Source: Enhygromyxa salina
GTDB taxonomy: Bacteria > Myxococcota_A > Polyangia > Nannocystales > Nannocystaceae
Length of the DNA stretch: 64,000 nt
Direction of reading: 5' to 3'
Assembly (NCBI RefSeq): GCF_002994635.1
Contig: NZ_PVNL01000015.1
Span: 62,001-126,000 of the forward strand
Part shown: positions 43,374-52,062 of the stretch, in pieces
Numbering within the stretch: position 1 is the first letter of the stretch
How the letters are laid out: each line of letters starts with the position of its first letter
Translations under genes and position numbers: made by a program
The notes under the pieces: generated by a model
The model's database searches: none
Seen by the model: the letters and a program-made list of their open reading frames with translations, nothing else
Told to the model about the DNA's origin: nothing

Positions 43374-44345
43374 ATGGGCGGCAAGCAACACAAGAAACGC
43401 AAGAGCAAGGCGCCGACCCAGGCTTCGCGCGCGGATCTACACGAGCTGTACCAGCGCTCCGTGCAGTCGCCAGACGCCGACTGCGAGCTGTTCGCCAACA
43501 TCTACGAGGAGCTGCGTGGCGCCGCTGCGAGGGTGCTGCGCGAGGATTTTTGCGGCACCGCGCTGCTGTCCACGACCTGGTGCCTGGCCGAGCCCGAGCG
43601 TCGGGCGTTTGGTGTCGACCTCGACGGGCCGACCCTCGAGTGGGGCCGCGCGCACAACATCGTCCCCAACGCCGAGGCCCTCGGCGAGCGCCTGACCCTG
43701 GTTCAGGGCGACGTGCTCGAGGTCGACGCGCGCGCGGTCGAGCCCGCCGACATCATCGCGGCGCTCAACTTCAGCTTCTGCGTGTTCAAGCAGCGCCACG
43801 AGCTGGCGCGCTACTTCGAGCGAGCGCTCGCCGGCCTCGCCGAGCGCGGGATCTTGTTCCTCGAGCTGTTCGGGGGGACCAAGGCGATCGACACCGACGA
43901 AGAGATCCGCGAGCTCGAGGGGCACACGTATATCTGGGAGCAAGAGTCGTTCAACCCGATCAACAACGACATCGTCTGTCACATCCACTTCGAGTTCGAA
44001 GATGGGTCGAGGATCGAGCGCGCGTTCACCTACGAGTGGCGCCTGTGGTCGATCCCCGAGCTGCGCGACCTGCTCTACGAGGCCGGGTTCTCCAACGTCC
44101 GCGTGTACTGGGAGAAGGTCGAAGAGGAAGACGACGAGGACGAGGACGACGAGGGCGACGAGGACGAGGACGACGAGGACGACGACGACGAGGACGACGA
44201 GGACGAGGACGACGAGGACGACGACGAGGACGACGAGGACGACGACGACGACGACGAGATGCTCGAGGGCACGGGCGAGTACGAAGAGGTCCACGAGGTC
44301 GAGCAGCAGGACAGCTGGCTGGTCTACGTCGTCGCCGAGCGCTGA
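43374..44345 (+). CDS. Class I SAM-dependent methyltransferase paralogue with long acidic insert
   Basis: 323 aa. The same architecture as the preceding protein: Lys-rich N-terminus, REDFCGTALLSTTWCL, FGVDLDGPTLEWG, IIAALNFSFCVF, FTYEWRLWSIPELRDLLYEAGFSNVRVYW. Where the paralogue has a short acidic loop, this one has about 45 consecutive Asp/Glu residues (about 251-297), followed by EYEEVHEVEQQDSWLVYVVAER. The catalytic core looks intact. The acidic insert is encoded by a GAC/GAG microsatellite and may be length-variable. Confidence 0.82.
   Translation: MGGKQHKKRKSKAPTQASRADLHELYQRSVQSPDADCELFANIYEELRGAAARVLREDFCGTALLSTTWCLAEPERRAFGVDLDGPTLEWGRAHNIVPNAEALGERLTLVQGDVLEVDARAVEPADIIAALNFSFCVFKQRHELARYFERALAGLAERGILFLELFGGTKAIDTDEEIRELEGHTYIWEQESFNPINNDIVCHIHFEFEDGSRIERAFTYEWRLWSIPELRDLLYEAGFSNVRVYWEKVEEEDDEDEDDEGDEDEDDEDDDDEDDEDEDDEDDDEDDEDDDDDDEMLEGTGEYEEVHEVEQQDSWLVYVVAER
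44125..44262 (+). repeat. GAC/GAG microsatellite encoding a poly-Asp/Glu tract
   Basis: About 138 bp made almost only of GAC and GAG codons (one GGC). It is in frame and prone to slippage by multiples of three. Confidence 0.9.
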
Positions 44346-44445
44346 GCGCGACCGCCCAGCCCGCGCGCGCGAAGCCGACAAGACAAAGCGCACGTCGACC
44401 ACCAGGCGTGACGATTTGCGTTACGCTTGGGCTAACGAGGTCGCC

Positions 44446-45924
44446 TTGCCCAGCGCTGCACCCTTCCCCTCGCTGATCATCCGCGCCGATCGCTACGTCG
44501 CCCAGGGCGCGTTTGCTGAGGCCCAGGCCGAATTTCTCGATCCCGACCCCGACGTGGTCGCGCGGCTCGAAGCGCTGCTGCGCTCGCGCGAGGCCGGCGT
44601 GGTCGCGCACTACTACATGGACGCCGAGCTGCAGGGGGTGCTGTGGGCCTGCGACTGGCCGCACATCAACATCTCGGACTCGCTGGTGATGGCCGATCGC
44701 GGCGTCGACATGGCCCGCGCGGGGGCCAAGGAGATCGTCGTGCTCGGGGTCGACTTCATGTCCGAGAACGTGCGGGCGATCCTCGACGCGTCGGGGTTCG
44801 AGGACGTTGGGTGTTGGCGGGTGACCGAGCAGGCGATCGGCTGTTCACTGGCCGAGGCCGCCGAGTCTCGGGCCTACGCGGCGTGGCTCGAGCAGGCCGC
44901 GGCGACCCCCCACTCGCTCCACGTCGTCTACATCAACACCAGCTTGCGGACCAAAGCCCACGCGCACCACGTGGTCCCGACGATCACCTGCACCTCGAGC
45001 AACGTGGTCGCAACGGTGCTGCAGACCTTCGCGCAGGCGCCCCAGGCCCACGTGTGGTTTGGCCCCGACACGTACATGGGCCAGAACCTCGCGCGCCTGT
45101 TCTCGACGCTCGCAGAGCTGGGTGATGGGGTGATCGCGGCGCTGCATCCGGCCCACACCGCCGAGACGATCCGCGCCCTGCTGCCGCGCTTTCACTACTT
45201 CGAGCAGGGCAACTGCGTGGTTCACCACATGTTTGGTGCTGCCGTCACCGCCCAGGTCGAGCGGGACTACTATGACCACGCGGCGGCGGACGTCGACATC
45301 ACCGCCCATCTCGAGGTCCCCGGTGAGATGTTCGCGCTCGCGCTCAGGGCCCAGCGCGAGGGTCGGGGCGTCGTTGGCTCGACCAAGAACATCTTGGATC
45401 ACATCACCGCGAGGCTCGACGCCGCGCTGGCTGAGCCCGCGTCGGCGCAGCCCAGGCGCCTGCGCTTCGTGCTGGGCACCGAGGCCGGCATGGTCACCGC
45501 GATCGTTCGCGCGCTGCGTGGTCGGCTCGCCGCAGCCCGAGAAGCCGCGGTGGAGATCGAGATCATCTTTCCCGTCGCCGCCGACGCCGTGACCACCACG
45601 GGCGACGCCGGGCTGCCGATCATTCCAGGCGTGGCTGGCGGCGAGGGCTGCTCGACCGCGGGCGGCTGCGCGACTTGTCCCTATATGAAGATGAACAGCC
45701 TCGACGCGCTCATTGATCTGCTCGAGCGCCTGCCTTCGCGGGCTTCAGGCGACCGCCTCGCTGTCCGCCGCGAGCTCGCTGGCTACGAACCTCGCAAGTA
45801 TGGCGAGCTCATCGCCGGTAAGACGGTGGCCGCGCTCGGCACCGAGCCAATCCTGCACATGCGCGGCTTTCAACGGGCGGGGACGCTGCCGGAGGAACTG
45901 GTCGCGGACCTGGTCGCGCGATGA
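44446..45924 (+). CDS. nadA: Quinolinate synthase (NadA), long form
   Basis: [4Fe-4S] enzyme that condenses iminoaspartate with dihydroxyacetone phosphate to quinolinate for NAD synthesis. Landmarks are VVAHYYMDAELQGVLWAC, ISDSLVMADRGVDMA, VVYINTSLRTKAHAHHVVPTITCTSSNVV (cluster Cys), VWFGPDTYMGQNLAR, VLGTEAGMVTAIVRAL and GEGCSTAGGCATCPYMKMNSLDAL (further Cys residues). At 492 aa it belongs to the longer NadA group. The TTG at 44446 with GAGG 5 nt upstream is the best start. nadB and nadC are not present. Confidence 0.9.
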   Translation: MPSAAPFPSLIIRADRYVAQGAFAEAQAEFLDPDPDVVARLEALLRSREAGVVAHYYMDAELQGVLWACDWPHINISDSLVMADRGVDMARAGAKEIVVLGVDFMSENVRAILDASGFEDVGCWRVTEQAIGCSLAEAAESRAYAAWLEQAAATPHSLHVVYINTSLRTKAHAHHVVPTITCTSSNVVATVLQTFAQAPQAHVWFGPDTYMGQNLARLFSTLAELGDGVIAALHPAHTAETIRALLPRFHYFEQGNCVVHHMFGAAVTAQVERDYYDHAAADVDITAHLEVPGEMFALALRAQREGRGVVGSTKNILDHITARLDAALAEPASAQPRRLRFVLGTEAGMVTAIVRALRGRLAAAREAAVEIEIIFPVAADAVTTTGDAGLPIIPGVAGGEGCSTAGGCATCPYMKMNSLDALIDLLERLPSRASGDRLAVRRELAGYEPRKYGELIAGKTVAALGTEPILHMRGFQRAGTLPEELVADLVAR

Positions 45925-46051
45925 GGTGTCGCTCGCGTCTCACTGCCACCCGTGCAGGCAGCGATTGCTCCGGCACGATTTGCGCGTCACCGTTGACGCA
46001 TTCGGGCGATCCGCATGCGATAGAGTGGTACGGTGTGTCAGGCGCAGGGCG

Positions 46052-46447
46052 ATGATAATTCGCGCTCGGGGTCAGGACGCTGACCCGCTCGGGGCGCCTC
46101 TGCGTACCGCGGCGCTTGCTGGCAGCAACGACAACGATGAAACCCACGATGATGTTTGGCCCGACAATTCGCCACTACAATTGCCACGTGGCCAGGAGCG
46201 ACGCGCCGTGACCGAGGGTGACGCCGACGCCTTCACCCATGAGGTCGGAAATCTGATCAACAACATGTATCTGCAGGCGCAGCTGCTCGAACGGCAGCTG
46301 GCGCGAGAGCGGAGCAGCGTTGACTCCACCAAGCACGCGCGGCTGCAGCTCATCATGGGAGAGATGCGGCGCTTGTCCTTCCTGCTCGACAAATTGCAGC
46401 CGCCAACGCCGCCCGACCGCCAGCGCCCAACCACGCCAAGGCTCTAG
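46052..46447 (+). CDS. Orphan HisKA-like H-box protein, 131 aa
   Basis: Residues about 55-120 look like the dimerisation/phosphoacceptor hairpin of histidine kinases. The H-box-like FTHEVGNLINNMYLQAQLLERQL has His63, followed by a second helix (ARLQLIMGEMRRLSFLLDKLQ). There is no ATPase domain, sensor or receiver; the N-terminus is polar. It could be a phosphotransfer or decoy dimerisation protein. It converges with a second H-box protein, with 3 bp between the stops, and lies upstream of a kinase-receiver hybrid. Confidence 0.58.
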   Translation: MIIRARGQDADPLGAPLRTAALAGSNDNDETHDDVWPDNSPLQLPRGQERRAVTEGDADAFTHEVGNLINNMYLQAQLLERQLARERSSVDSTKHARLQLIMGEMRRLSFLLDKLQPPTPPDRQRPTTPRL

Positions 46448-46450
46448 CTT

Positions 46451-46729
46451 CTAGCTATCGTCGGCATCGGGCGGCGCGAACTCGTCGGCGAGCCTGGAGG
46501 CGGTATGCAGCGTCTCTCGAGCGCGCAGGATGCTCTGATCCAGGCCATCGAGCACCTCTTGCAGATCCCGGCCGCGCGTGACGGCTTTGCGCAAGACGGC
46601 GAGCTGCATGGGCATCGGATTGATGGCATTGCGCAGCTCGTGGACGAGCGCGCGAACGGCCAGGCCGAGCGCGTGCTCGGCATCTCGCCGCCCGAGCTCC
46701 CGCAGCTGTTCGCCGGCTGGCTCATCCAC
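46451..46729 (-). CDS. Second orphan HisKA-like H-box protein, 92 aa
   Basis: Residues about 20-85 form a HisKA-like helical hairpin with an H-box resembling HELRNPL (LAVRALVHELRNAINPMPMQLAVL, His30) and a second helix (LQEVLDGLDQSILRARETLHTASRLADEF). As with its neighbour, the ATP-binding domain is missing. The start codon is a GTG at 46729 without a clear ribosome binding site. It is unlikely to be a recent remnant, because no kinase-domain remains flank it. Confidence 0.55.
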   Translation of the reverse strand: MDEPAGEQLRELGRRDAEHALGLAVRALVHELRNAINPMPMQLAVLRKAVTRGRDLQEVLDGLDQSILRARETLHTASRLADEFAPPDADDS

Positions 46730-46853
46730 ACGCTCATGTTAGGCGCAGAGCGACACCCGCGTAGTCGGCAACTTTAGGTCATGTCGCTATCGCCGCCGGC
46801 AAGCTTTGCTGCGAGCAATGTGCGTTGGTTCCCGGTAATTCACGTGGGCCACC

Positions 46854-48209
46854 ATGGGAGCAGTGAACGAAGACAACGCCGAGATGGATCTGGCCGGGGT
46901 TCCGGTGCCCGTGGCGATGGAGGACACCAAGCCAATCTCGATCGATGAGCTGTCGCCACGCACGGGCGACCTCCCTTATCTGGGTTGGATACCGATCGGC
47001 GCGCTGATCCAGAACTCCTATCGAATCCTCGGGCAGCTCGGCGAGGGAGGCATGGGGATCGTGCTGCACGGCGTCGACGAGAGGCTCGAGCGCGAGGTAG
47101 CGATCAAGTTCATCCACCCCAAGCACGTCGACACCGAGGAGTTGCACGAGCTGTTTGTTCGCGAGGCGCGCGCAATGGCTCGCGCTCGGCACCCAAACCT
47201 GGTCGAGATCTACGCTCGCGGCGACTACAAGGGCTCGCCCTACTTCGTGATGGAGTACATCAAGGGCACGACCCTCGAGGAGTGGGTCGCCGGCCATGAT
47301 CAGCGACGGGTCGGCCTCGACGACGCGCTCTCGCTGCTCGACCAGATCTGCCGCGGCGTCGCGGCGCTGCACGCCGTGGGCGCTGTCCATCGTGACCTCA
47401 AGCCGAGCAACGTGATGATCGGGCCCGGGTTTCGGGCGGTCGTCACCGACATGGGGCTGGCGATCAATCTGGGTGGATGGGCCGCCGGGCGCGAGCGAGT
47501 CGCGGGGACGCCAGCGTATATCTCGCCCGAGATCGCCGCCGAGCGGCACGTCCCGCCCCAGTACGCGCACGCCTCCGACATCTACGCGATCGGCGTCATG
47601 GCCTATGAGCTGCTCACGGGGCGGCACCCGTTCAAGGCCAAGACCGTCGTCGAGCTGCTGCGCGCCCACATCCACGAGACCCCGCCAAAGCCGAGCGAGG
47701 TCGCGCCCGAGCTCTCGGATGTGTTCGACGAGGTGCTGCTGCGCGCGCTGGCGAAGGACCCGAACGACCGGATCGAGTCGGCCCACGCGCTGCGGACCGC
47801 GCTGGCGCTCGCGCGCGAGCGCTCGAGTGAGTCGAGCGCCCCGCTGCGGATCATGATCGCCGATGACGATCATGCGTGTCTGCGCTGGACCGGGAAATTC
47901 ATCAGCGGGTCGTTTCCCAATGCCACGCTGGATCTCGTCACGGATGGCGCCACCGCCCTCGCGCATGCGATCCGTGACCCGCCGAGCGTCGCGATCTTGG
48001 ATCTGAGCATGCCCGGCCTCAACGGCACTGAGCTGACCGCCGCGCTGCGGGCCAACCCACGCACCTGCGACGTGCCGATCGTGGTGGTCACGGGCGTCGG
48101 TGGAGCTCGGGACTGGCGTCTGCTGCTGCGACTCGGCGCCTCGGGGTTCCTGGTCAAGCCCACGGACCCGGACGCCCTGATCACGACGATCCGCCGGCTA
48201 CTCTGCTAG
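46854..48209 (+). CDS. Ser/Thr protein kinase fused to a response-regulator receiver domain
   Basis: 451 aa. The Hanks-type kinase domain is at about 55-320: P-loop GQLGEGGMGIVLHG, Lys85 (EVAIKF), HRDLKPSNVMI (179-189), then DMG (199-201) instead of DFG, and GTPAYISPE. Residues about 331-451 form a REC domain with the acidic cluster IADDDH, phosphoacceptor Asp383 (AILDLSMPG), VVTG and LVKP. No membrane segment is present. Receiver phosphorylation may gate the kinase, linking His-Asp signalling to Ser/Thr phosphorylation. The two short H-box proteins upstream are candidate partners by position only. Confidence 0.88.
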   Translation: MGAVNEDNAEMDLAGVPVPVAMEDTKPISIDELSPRTGDLPYLGWIPIGALIQNSYRILGQLGEGGMGIVLHGVDERLEREVAIKFIHPKHVDTEELHELFVREARAMARARHPNLVEIYARGDYKGSPYFVMEYIKGTTLEEWVAGHDQRRVGLDDALSLLDQICRGVAALHAVGAVHRDLKPSNVMIGPGFRAVVTDMGLAINLGGWAAGRERVAGTPAYISPEIAAERHVPPQYAHASDIYAIGVMAYELLTGRHPFKAKTVVELLRAHIHETPPKPSEVAPELSDVFDEVLLRALAKDPNDRIESAHALRTALALARERSSESSAPLRIMIADDDHACLRWTGKFISGSFPNATLDLVTDGATALAHAIRDPPSVAILDLSMPGLNGTELTAALRANPRTCDVPIVVVTGVGGARDWRLLLRLGASGFLVKPTDPDALITTIRRLLC

Positions 48210-48283
48210 ATCTGTCCGTAGCGCGCCTCTCGGTCGAGTGTGGCTGAGGTCAATCGTTCGTCGTCGTCGCTCGACTATCACCG

Positions 48284-50938
48284 ATGCATGACGAGGTCAC
48301 CGACGCAGGAGCGACCGCTACAATGACGACGCGGGCACCCGCGCAGGCGAACGAGCAGATGACGACGGGCCTGAGTTCGCCGCGCGCGGGGACCCCCGCG
48401 CAGACGACCGACGGTGGCCAGCGCGCCGTCCCAACCCAGCTCTCGTGGGATGGCGGGCGGAGCCTCGAGGCCGAGGTCGAATTCCGCTCGGCGCTCGTTG
48501 GGCTGGCGTTGCTCGACGAGCCCGAGCCGGTGACGATCGGGCGCGACCAGCGATACACGATCCGTCACCTGCTCGGCCGCGGGGCCATGGGCGCCGTGTT
48601 CTTCGCCGACGACCGCGTGCTCCGACGACCGGTCGCGATCAAGGTCATGTCGAGGCTCCTGTCCAACCGTCACCGATCTCAGGATCGGCTTCGCCGCGAG
48701 GCGTGGGCCTTGGCGCTGCTCGATCACCCCAACGTGTTGTCCGTCTACGACGTCGACACCGCCGCCAGTGGCGAGCTCTTCATCGCCATGCAATACGTGG
48801 CGGGGCACAACCTGCGAGAGTGGGCCGAGGCGACGAAGCCGACGCGGGCCGAGCTGATCTCGGTGTTCGTGGCGGCCGGTCGCGGGCTGGCGGCCGCTCA
48901 TGAAAAGGGCCTGGTGCATCGCGACTTCAAGCCCGACAACGTGCTCCTGCAACAGGACGGACGGGCGTTGGTCGCCGACTTCGGACTCGCTGGCGGGGCG
49001 CCGCTCTCGTCACACCAACCCGCCGGTCCCGCGCACAGGGGGGCCACGACCGAGGCGAGCTTCATGGGGACCCCGGCCTACATGCCGCCGGAGCAACGAC
49101 GCGGCGAGGTTGTCGACGCTCGCAGTGATCAGTACGCGTTTTGTGTCTCGCTGTGGGAGCTGCTGGTCGGCGAGCGACCCACGCCGCAGACGGTCGGCGA
49201 GCGACCGCGAGAGCTCCCACGCTGGCTCTACGCGCTGCTTCGCCGCGGCCTCGCCGAGGGCATGGACGACCGTCATGCGGACATGTCCACGCTCGTCGCC
49301 GCGCTCGAGCATACGCCGACGCGTCGGCGCCGATATGCGTGGGCCGTCGGGGCCGTCGGCTTGGGCGGGGTGCTGGTGTTCGGTGGGGTGCAGCTCGGAT
49401 CCCCACCTGATCCAGCGCCGGGGCGGGCGGCCGCCGATCCATGCGCGCAGGCTGGCCTCGAGCTGGAACGGGTCTGGAACCCGGCCCGCAAGCAAGCCCT
49501 CGCCGCTCGCTTGCGCGAGCTCGACCTCGACGAGACCGGGCTCGCCGCCCAGCGTGTGATCTCCAGCCTCGATCGCGCGGCGACCCAGTGGCGCCAAGAT
49601 CGAGTCGCGGCGTGCGGCCAGGGCGTGGATCCGGGATGCCACGAGCGCTGGCTGCGGCGCTTCGATCGTCGCGTCGAGCTGCTGAGCTCGCTCGATCCGG
49701 CCGCAGCGCCAAGGATCAGCGAGCTGCTCGAGCCGCTTCACACCCGCGCCTACTGTGACCTGGTCGCGGTGCCGCTCGACAGCGCGACCGACGAGGCGCT
49801 CGACCGAGTCGAGCTGAGCGAGGCGCTCGCCGACTACGATGAGGCGCTCGCGCGCGGGGAGCAGCTGTGGGCCGGTGTCCAAACCCGAAGCAGCTGCACG
49901 CAATCCGGTGTCTACTCGGAGGAGGCCGCCGCGGTCAGCTACCGTCTTGGCCACATTCATGGCGAGCGGCACGACGCCAAACAGGCGCTGCGTTGGCTCG
50001 ACCAATCGATCGTTCACGCGCTGGCCTGCGCGAACGACTCGCTGCTGGCCGCCGCCCACTTGCGGGCGGCCAAGATCTCGGCCGTTGACGACAGCGCGCT
50101 CGTGAGCGCAGCCCGTTCGTTGCGCGAGGCCAAGGCGATCATGGATCGCTCCGGTGATCTGCCTGAAGACCTGCGCGTCGAGTACGAGCTGACCAAGGGT
50201 GTGGTCGAGCTCAACGAGGGGGACTACGCCAAGGCAGCTGCCCGGCTCGAGCGCGTTCGCACGCAGCTGGGCGAGCACCCGTTGCTAGAGCTCGAGGCGC
50301 TGATCAACTTGGGGGTCGCGGCCAACGGACTCGAGGACCGCGACATGGCCCGAGCGGCGTGGGAGCGCGCTCGCGAGCTCGGCGCGGGTCTGCCCGGGAA
50401 TCCACCCGAGATCGACATCGCAACCCTCAACTATGGACTCGCGCTCGCGCACGCCGACCAGCAGTCCCGCGACGCGGCTGGCGACGTTCTGAGCCTCGTG
50501 ATCGCCAGCCGGCACCCAAGCGTCCGACTGCGCGCGACCACGGGGTTGATCGAGCTCGAGTCCAATCGTGGACATGCAGCCGAAGCGCGTCGGCGCGCGC
50601 CCGGACTGCTCGAGCTGGCCCGCGCACACCCGGAACAACCTGCGGACGATCGCGCGTTTGCTCTGTTATGGGCGGGCCAGGTTCTGGCCGACGCCCGCGA
50701 CAGGCGAGGTCTCGAGGCGCTGACCGAGGCGCTCGCGATATTCGACGAACACCTCGCGCAGCTCCCCGAGCGGGTAAACTGCGAGCTCTCGCTGGCGTGG
50801 AACCTGCTCGAATTCGGTGAGGTCGAGCTGGCTCGACAACACCATCGACGCTTGCTGTCGCTCGATCCCTCGCTCACTCGAGATCTGGGGCCGTCGCTCG
50901 CCGAGTTCGGTCGCGCCCTCGATCACGAGCGTGGATGA
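48284..50938 (+). CDS. Membrane Ser/Thr protein kinase with C-terminal TPR region
   Basis: 884 aa. Kinase domain at about 88-345: LLGRGAMGAVFFADD, PVAIKVM, HRDFKPDNVLLQ, VADFGLAGG, GTPAYMPPEQ. A membrane helix lies at about 353-375 (AWAVGAVGLGGVLVFGGVQLG). A long helical region with TPR-like repeats fills 380-880, presumably on the far side of the membrane and possibly sensing or binding a ligand. This layout is very common in myxobacteria and planctomycetes. It starts 75 bp after the kinase-receiver gene; the two may be cotranscribed. Confidence 0.9.
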   Translation: MHDEVTDAGATATMTTRAPAQANEQMTTGLSSPRAGTPAQTTDGGQRAVPTQLSWDGGRSLEAEVEFRSALVGLALLDEPEPVTIGRDQRYTIRHLLGRGAMGAVFFADDRVLRRPVAIKVMSRLLSNRHRSQDRLRREAWALALLDHPNVLSVYDVDTAASGELFIAMQYVAGHNLREWAEATKPTRAELISVFVAAGRGLAAAHEKGLVHRDFKPDNVLLQQDGRALVADFGLAGGAPLSSHQPAGPAHRGATTEASFMGTPAYMPPEQRRGEVVDARSDQYAFCVSLWELLVGERPTPQTVGERPRELPRWLYALLRRGLAEGMDDRHADMSTLVAALEHTPTRRRRYAWAVGAVGLGGVLVFGGVQLGSPPDPAPGRAAADPCAQAGLELERVWNPARKQALAARLRELDLDETGLAAQRVISSLDRAATQWRQDRVAACGQGVDPGCHERWLRRFDRRVELLSSLDPAAAPRISELLEPLHTRAYCDLVAVPLDSATDEALDRVELSEALADYDEALARGEQLWAGVQTRSSCTQSGVYSEEAAAVSYRLGHIHGERHDAKQALRWLDQSIVHALACANDSLLAAAHLRAAKISAVDDSALVSAARSLREAKAIMDRSGDLPEDLRVEYELTKGVVELNEGDYAKAAARLERVRTQLGEHPLLELEALINLGVAANGLEDRDMARAAWERARELGAGLPGNPPEIDIATLNYGLALAHADQQSRDAAGDVLSLVIASRHPSVRLRATTGLIELESNRGHAAEARRRAPGLLELARAHPEQPADDRAFALLWAGQVLADARDRRGLEALTEALAIFDEHLAQLPERVNCELSLAWNLLEFGEVELARQHHRRLLSLDPSLTRDLGPSLAEFGRALDHERG

Positions 50939-51060
50939 GTGGCCTGACTCAGATCGCATTTTTGGGGTTCCGCGGCAATCGTTCGCGTGAACCCGACGAC
51001 CATCGAGAAGCGAGCCACCGCGTCGACAGGGCTCGCTCAACCCTTCCAGAGGATGTACCC

Positions 51061-51273
51061 ATGCGAACGAGGCTGCGAACTGCTGCCGTGACGATCTGTG
51101 TCATGAGCACGCCCATGATGTGCACGATGAGCGACCCGGGGACCAAGGGGCCGCCACCCCAACCCACACCGATCGAGACCGAGCCACCGCGGATGGTCGG
51201 ACCGACCGTCCTCAAGCTCATTCCGACCCGGACCCCGCCCCAAGACACGCACTTCAAGCCACTCCCACAGTAG
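51061..51273 (+). CDS. Small exported protein, 70 aa
   Basis: The N-terminus MRTRLRTAAVTICVMSTPMMC is basic then hydrophobic and ends at a Cys, like a short lipoprotein signal. The remaining about 50 residues are Pro/Thr-rich (KGPPPQPTPIETEPPRMVGP). AGAGGA lies 8 nt before the ATG. It is between the TPR kinase and the ECF sigma genes, on the same strand. A real but non-conserved envelope peptide is the best reading. Confidence 0.5.
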   Translation: MRTRLRTAAVTICVMSTPMMCTMSDPGTKGPPPQPTPIETEPPRMVGPTVLKLIPTRTPPQDTHFKPLPQ

Positions 51274-51309
51274 TTGGGCGCAGCGGCCCGTCGCTGCAAG
51301 GATCCGTGT

Positions 51310-51315
51310 TAGAGT
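51310..51315 (+). promoter_or_regulatory. TAnnnT box 7 nt before the ECF sigma start
   Basis: TAGAGT ends 7 nt before the GTG at 51323. It overlaps an alternative in-frame GTG at 51314, which argues against that earlier start. Confidence 0.4.
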
Positions 51316-51322
51316 GCCCGCG

Positions 51323-51949
51323 GTGCGGGACGACACGGATCTCCAGTTGATCGAGCGTTGGAGAGAGGGTGACCGCCGAGCCGGGAACCTGCTCGTGGAC
51401 CGCTACTTCGCCCAACTCAGGGCATTTTTTCTCACTGCGGTCGGGGACGCGGATCGCGAGGATCTCGTCCAAGAGACCTTTCGTCGGCTGGTCTCGGCGG
51501 TCCCCAATTTCGAGGGGCGCTCGAGCTTTCGAACCTATCTGTTCAAGATCGCCCGGTTCACGCTGCTCGACTTTCTGCGTCAACGCTATCGGGGCAAGGG
51601 AGAGTTCGACCCCATGCTGCACTCTGTCGAGGACGTCGACGGTGTCTCGCCCTCGCACCTCGTCACGGCGATCGAGCGTCACCAGCAGCTGCTTGGGTGT
51701 GTTCGCAAACTTCCAGTCGAGACCAAGCAGCTGCTCGAGCTGTACTATTGGCATGATCACACGGCAGCCGAGCTCGCCGAGGGCTTTGGCATCCCCGAGC
51801 GAACCCTGCGTAGTCGCCTGGTCGCTGCCCGCAATCGCTTGCACGCGTGCATGCAGGACGGCGCCGCGCCGACCAACGAGCTCGACCTCGCGCTCGAGGG
51901 GCAGCTGCGCCAGATCGGTGAATTCCTGCGGTCGGGGCGGGTGACGTGA
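51323..51949 (+). CDS. ECF-type RNA polymerase sigma factor
   Basis: 208 aa. Region 2 at about 20-90 (LVDRYFAQLRAFFLTAVGDADREDLVQETFRRLV, SSFRTYLFKIARFTLLDFLRQ) and region 4 at about 125-180 (LPVETKQLLELYYWHDHTAAELAEGFGIPERTLRSRLVAARNRL). The C-terminal about 25 residues extend past the usual end. The neighbouring Ser/Thr kinases suggest control by phosphorylation, as in other ECF groups, but no anti-sigma factor is adjacent. GTG start chosen by its spacing from the -10-like box. Confidence 0.88.
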   Translation: MRDDTDLQLIERWREGDRRAGNLLVDRYFAQLRAFFLTAVGDADREDLVQETFRRLVSAVPNFEGRSSFRTYLFKIARFTLLDFLRQRYRGKGEFDPMLHSVEDVDGVSPSHLVTAIERHQQLLGCVRKLPVETKQLLELYYWHDHTAAELAEGFGIPERTLRSRLVAARNRLHACMQDGAAPTNELDLALEGQLRQIGEFLRSGRVT

Positions 51950-52062
51950 TCTCGCATCGCGTGGTGATTGAGGTTGTCGGGACGTCGCAGTCATGGTTTC
52001 GAAGTGATGTGCCTCACTGTGCTTCGTTCAGTCGAACGCACGCGACAACCGACTTGAAGAGT

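Noticed and set aside
44075..44272. Poly-serine frame on the minus strand opposite the Asp/Glu tract
   Set aside because: Pure shadow of the GAC/GAG microsatellite.
46444..46737. Overlapping 97-codon minus frame at the second H-box gene
   Set aside because: Out of frame with the H-box protein and Ser/Arg-rich, as expected for a frame-shift shadow.
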